A stretch of DNA of 64,000 nucleotides, taken from NCBI GenBank assembly GCA_018222605.1, contig JAAEZZ010000001.1, positions 62,001 through 126,000 on the forward strand. The letters are read 5' to 3'. The position numbers and the translations under genes are program-made. Below, in pieces: positions 63,663-64,000 of this stretch. The notes below the pieces were generated by a model. It was not told the DNA's origin, did no database searches, and saw nothing but the letters and a program-made list of their open reading frames with translations. How positions within the stretch are numbered: position 1 is the stretch's first letter; every line of letters begins with the position of its first letter. Source of the DNA: Alphaproteobacteria bacterium. GTDB taxonomy: Bacteria; Pseudomonadota; Alphaproteobacteria; Caulobacterales; Hyphomonadaceae.

Positions 63663-64000
63663 ATGATTATTACGCCGGAATGTGTCGCCCCGACCGGATG
63701 TATGCTGGGTGAGGGGCCGTTGTGGAGCCCCAGCGAGGGCTTTCTCTGGTGGGTGGATGTCAAACGGGCCAAGCTGCACCGTTACAACCCGCGCACCGGC
63801 AATACGCGGCGCTATGACTTGCCAATCAGGGCGACGGCCATGGCTCTCTATGGCGGCCATCTCCTGATGGTGGGAGATCGGGAAATCGGTCTCTATGATC
63901 CGTCCACAGAGGGCTATGAGCGCCTCAAGGCATTGGAAGATGAACCCCAAGGAAATCGCACCAATGATGGCGGGGTCGCCCCTGACGGTTCTTTCTGGTT
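63663..64000 (+). CDS. SMP-30/gluconolactonase family protein (partial, runs off the right edge)
   Basis: The first 112 codons of a beta-propeller lactonase are present, starting at the ATG at 63663. GEGPLWSPSEGFLWWVDVKR at the N-terminus includes the metal-ligand glutamate, and NRTNDGGVAPDGSFWF near the end is the conserved NDG metal/substrate loop. The family opens sugar lactones such as gluconolactone or galactonolactone. It lies 42 bp after the dgoK-like gene, consistent with a sugar-acid route. The C-terminal half is missing. Confidence 0.9.
   Translation, partial: MIITPECVAPTGCMLGEGPLWSPSEGFLWWVDVKRAKLHRYNPRTGNTRRYDLPIRATAMALYGGHLLMVGDREIGLYDPSTEGYERLKALEDEPQGNRTNDGGVAPDGSFW

Overview
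The window looks like a chromosomal segment of an aerobic alphaproteobacterium, most likely close to the Hyphomonadaceae/Caulobacterales (Hyphomonas or Henriciella type). This is inferred from gene content and order, not from a database search. Pointers are the nifR3/dusB-ntrB-ntrC-ntrY-ntrX-trkA-trkH-hfq-hflX run, a fused ispDF, an ALAS-type hemA, a MucR-family regulator, DUF2336 and DUF2244 proteins, hslVU, and a riboflavin operon glyA-nrdR-ribD(C-terminal)-ribE-ribB-ribH-nusB. Coding density is high, with many 1-10 bp overlaps. I see no insertion sequence, integrase, prophage, CRISPR array or rRNA.

Layout. 1-1600: glnB-glnA (minus, glnA cut by the left edge) and a histidine phosphatase. 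1.6-9.5 kb: NAD(P)HX repair enzyme, tRNA-Leu(UAG), trigger factor, a DUF2336 protein facing a degenerate EAL protein, a NUDIX hydrolase and hslV-hslU. 9.6-14.9 kb: pstC-pstA-pstB-phoU-phoB, without pstS or phoR. 14.9-20 kb: dienelactone hydrolase, then a polyhydroxyalkanoate locus (PhaF-like phasin, PhaD-like TetR, class II-like PhaC, PhaZ). 20-24.2 kb: an Hpt protein, NAD kinase, class II aldolase, hemA and a MucR-like regulator. 24.3-29.5 kb: one-carbon/riboflavin operon. 29.5-32.5 kb: a structured non-coding gap, epoxide hydrolase, ErpA-like protein and dgt. 32.6-37.8 kb: SPOR protein, nagZ, scpA, scpB and an unknown membrane protein. 37.8-47.9 kb: nitroreductase, CYP153-like P450, DUF2244, nth, DUF481, ATP-grasp, PfkB kinase, DsbA-like/HxlR pair, acyl-activating enzyme, lipA. 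47.8-62.6 kb: COQ10-like protein, pncC, ispDF, dusB, the ntr cluster, trkAH, hfq, hflX, mazG. 62.7-64 kb: a dgoK-like kinase and the start of an SMP-30 lactonase (cut by the right edge).

How the genes work together. Nitrogen control is represented by GlnB, GlnA, NtrBC and NtrYX; phosphate control by Pst/PhoU/PhoB. The PHA genes have the make-up of the pseudomonad medium-chain-length cluster (PhaC, PhaZ, PhaD, PhaF). Together with a CYP153-like P450 and an acyl-activating enzyme they suggest hydrocarbon or fatty-acid use linked to carbon storage, which is an inference. Riboflavin, heme, lipoate and isoprenoid synthesis genes supply housekeeping cofactors.

Most worth a second look: an NtrC with the GAFTGA loop and a second AAA+ segment missing; a roughly 170-nt rod-like foldable non-coding region after nusB; an intrinsic terminator whose 3' arm is the Shine-Dalgarno of the next gene (P450/nitroreductase); a class II-like PHA cluster whose phasin ends in a helix-hairpin-helix domain; a RibB whose GTP cyclohydrolase half lacks its zinc cysteines beside a RibD lacking its deaminase half; and a MucR-type protein without its zinc-finger histidines.
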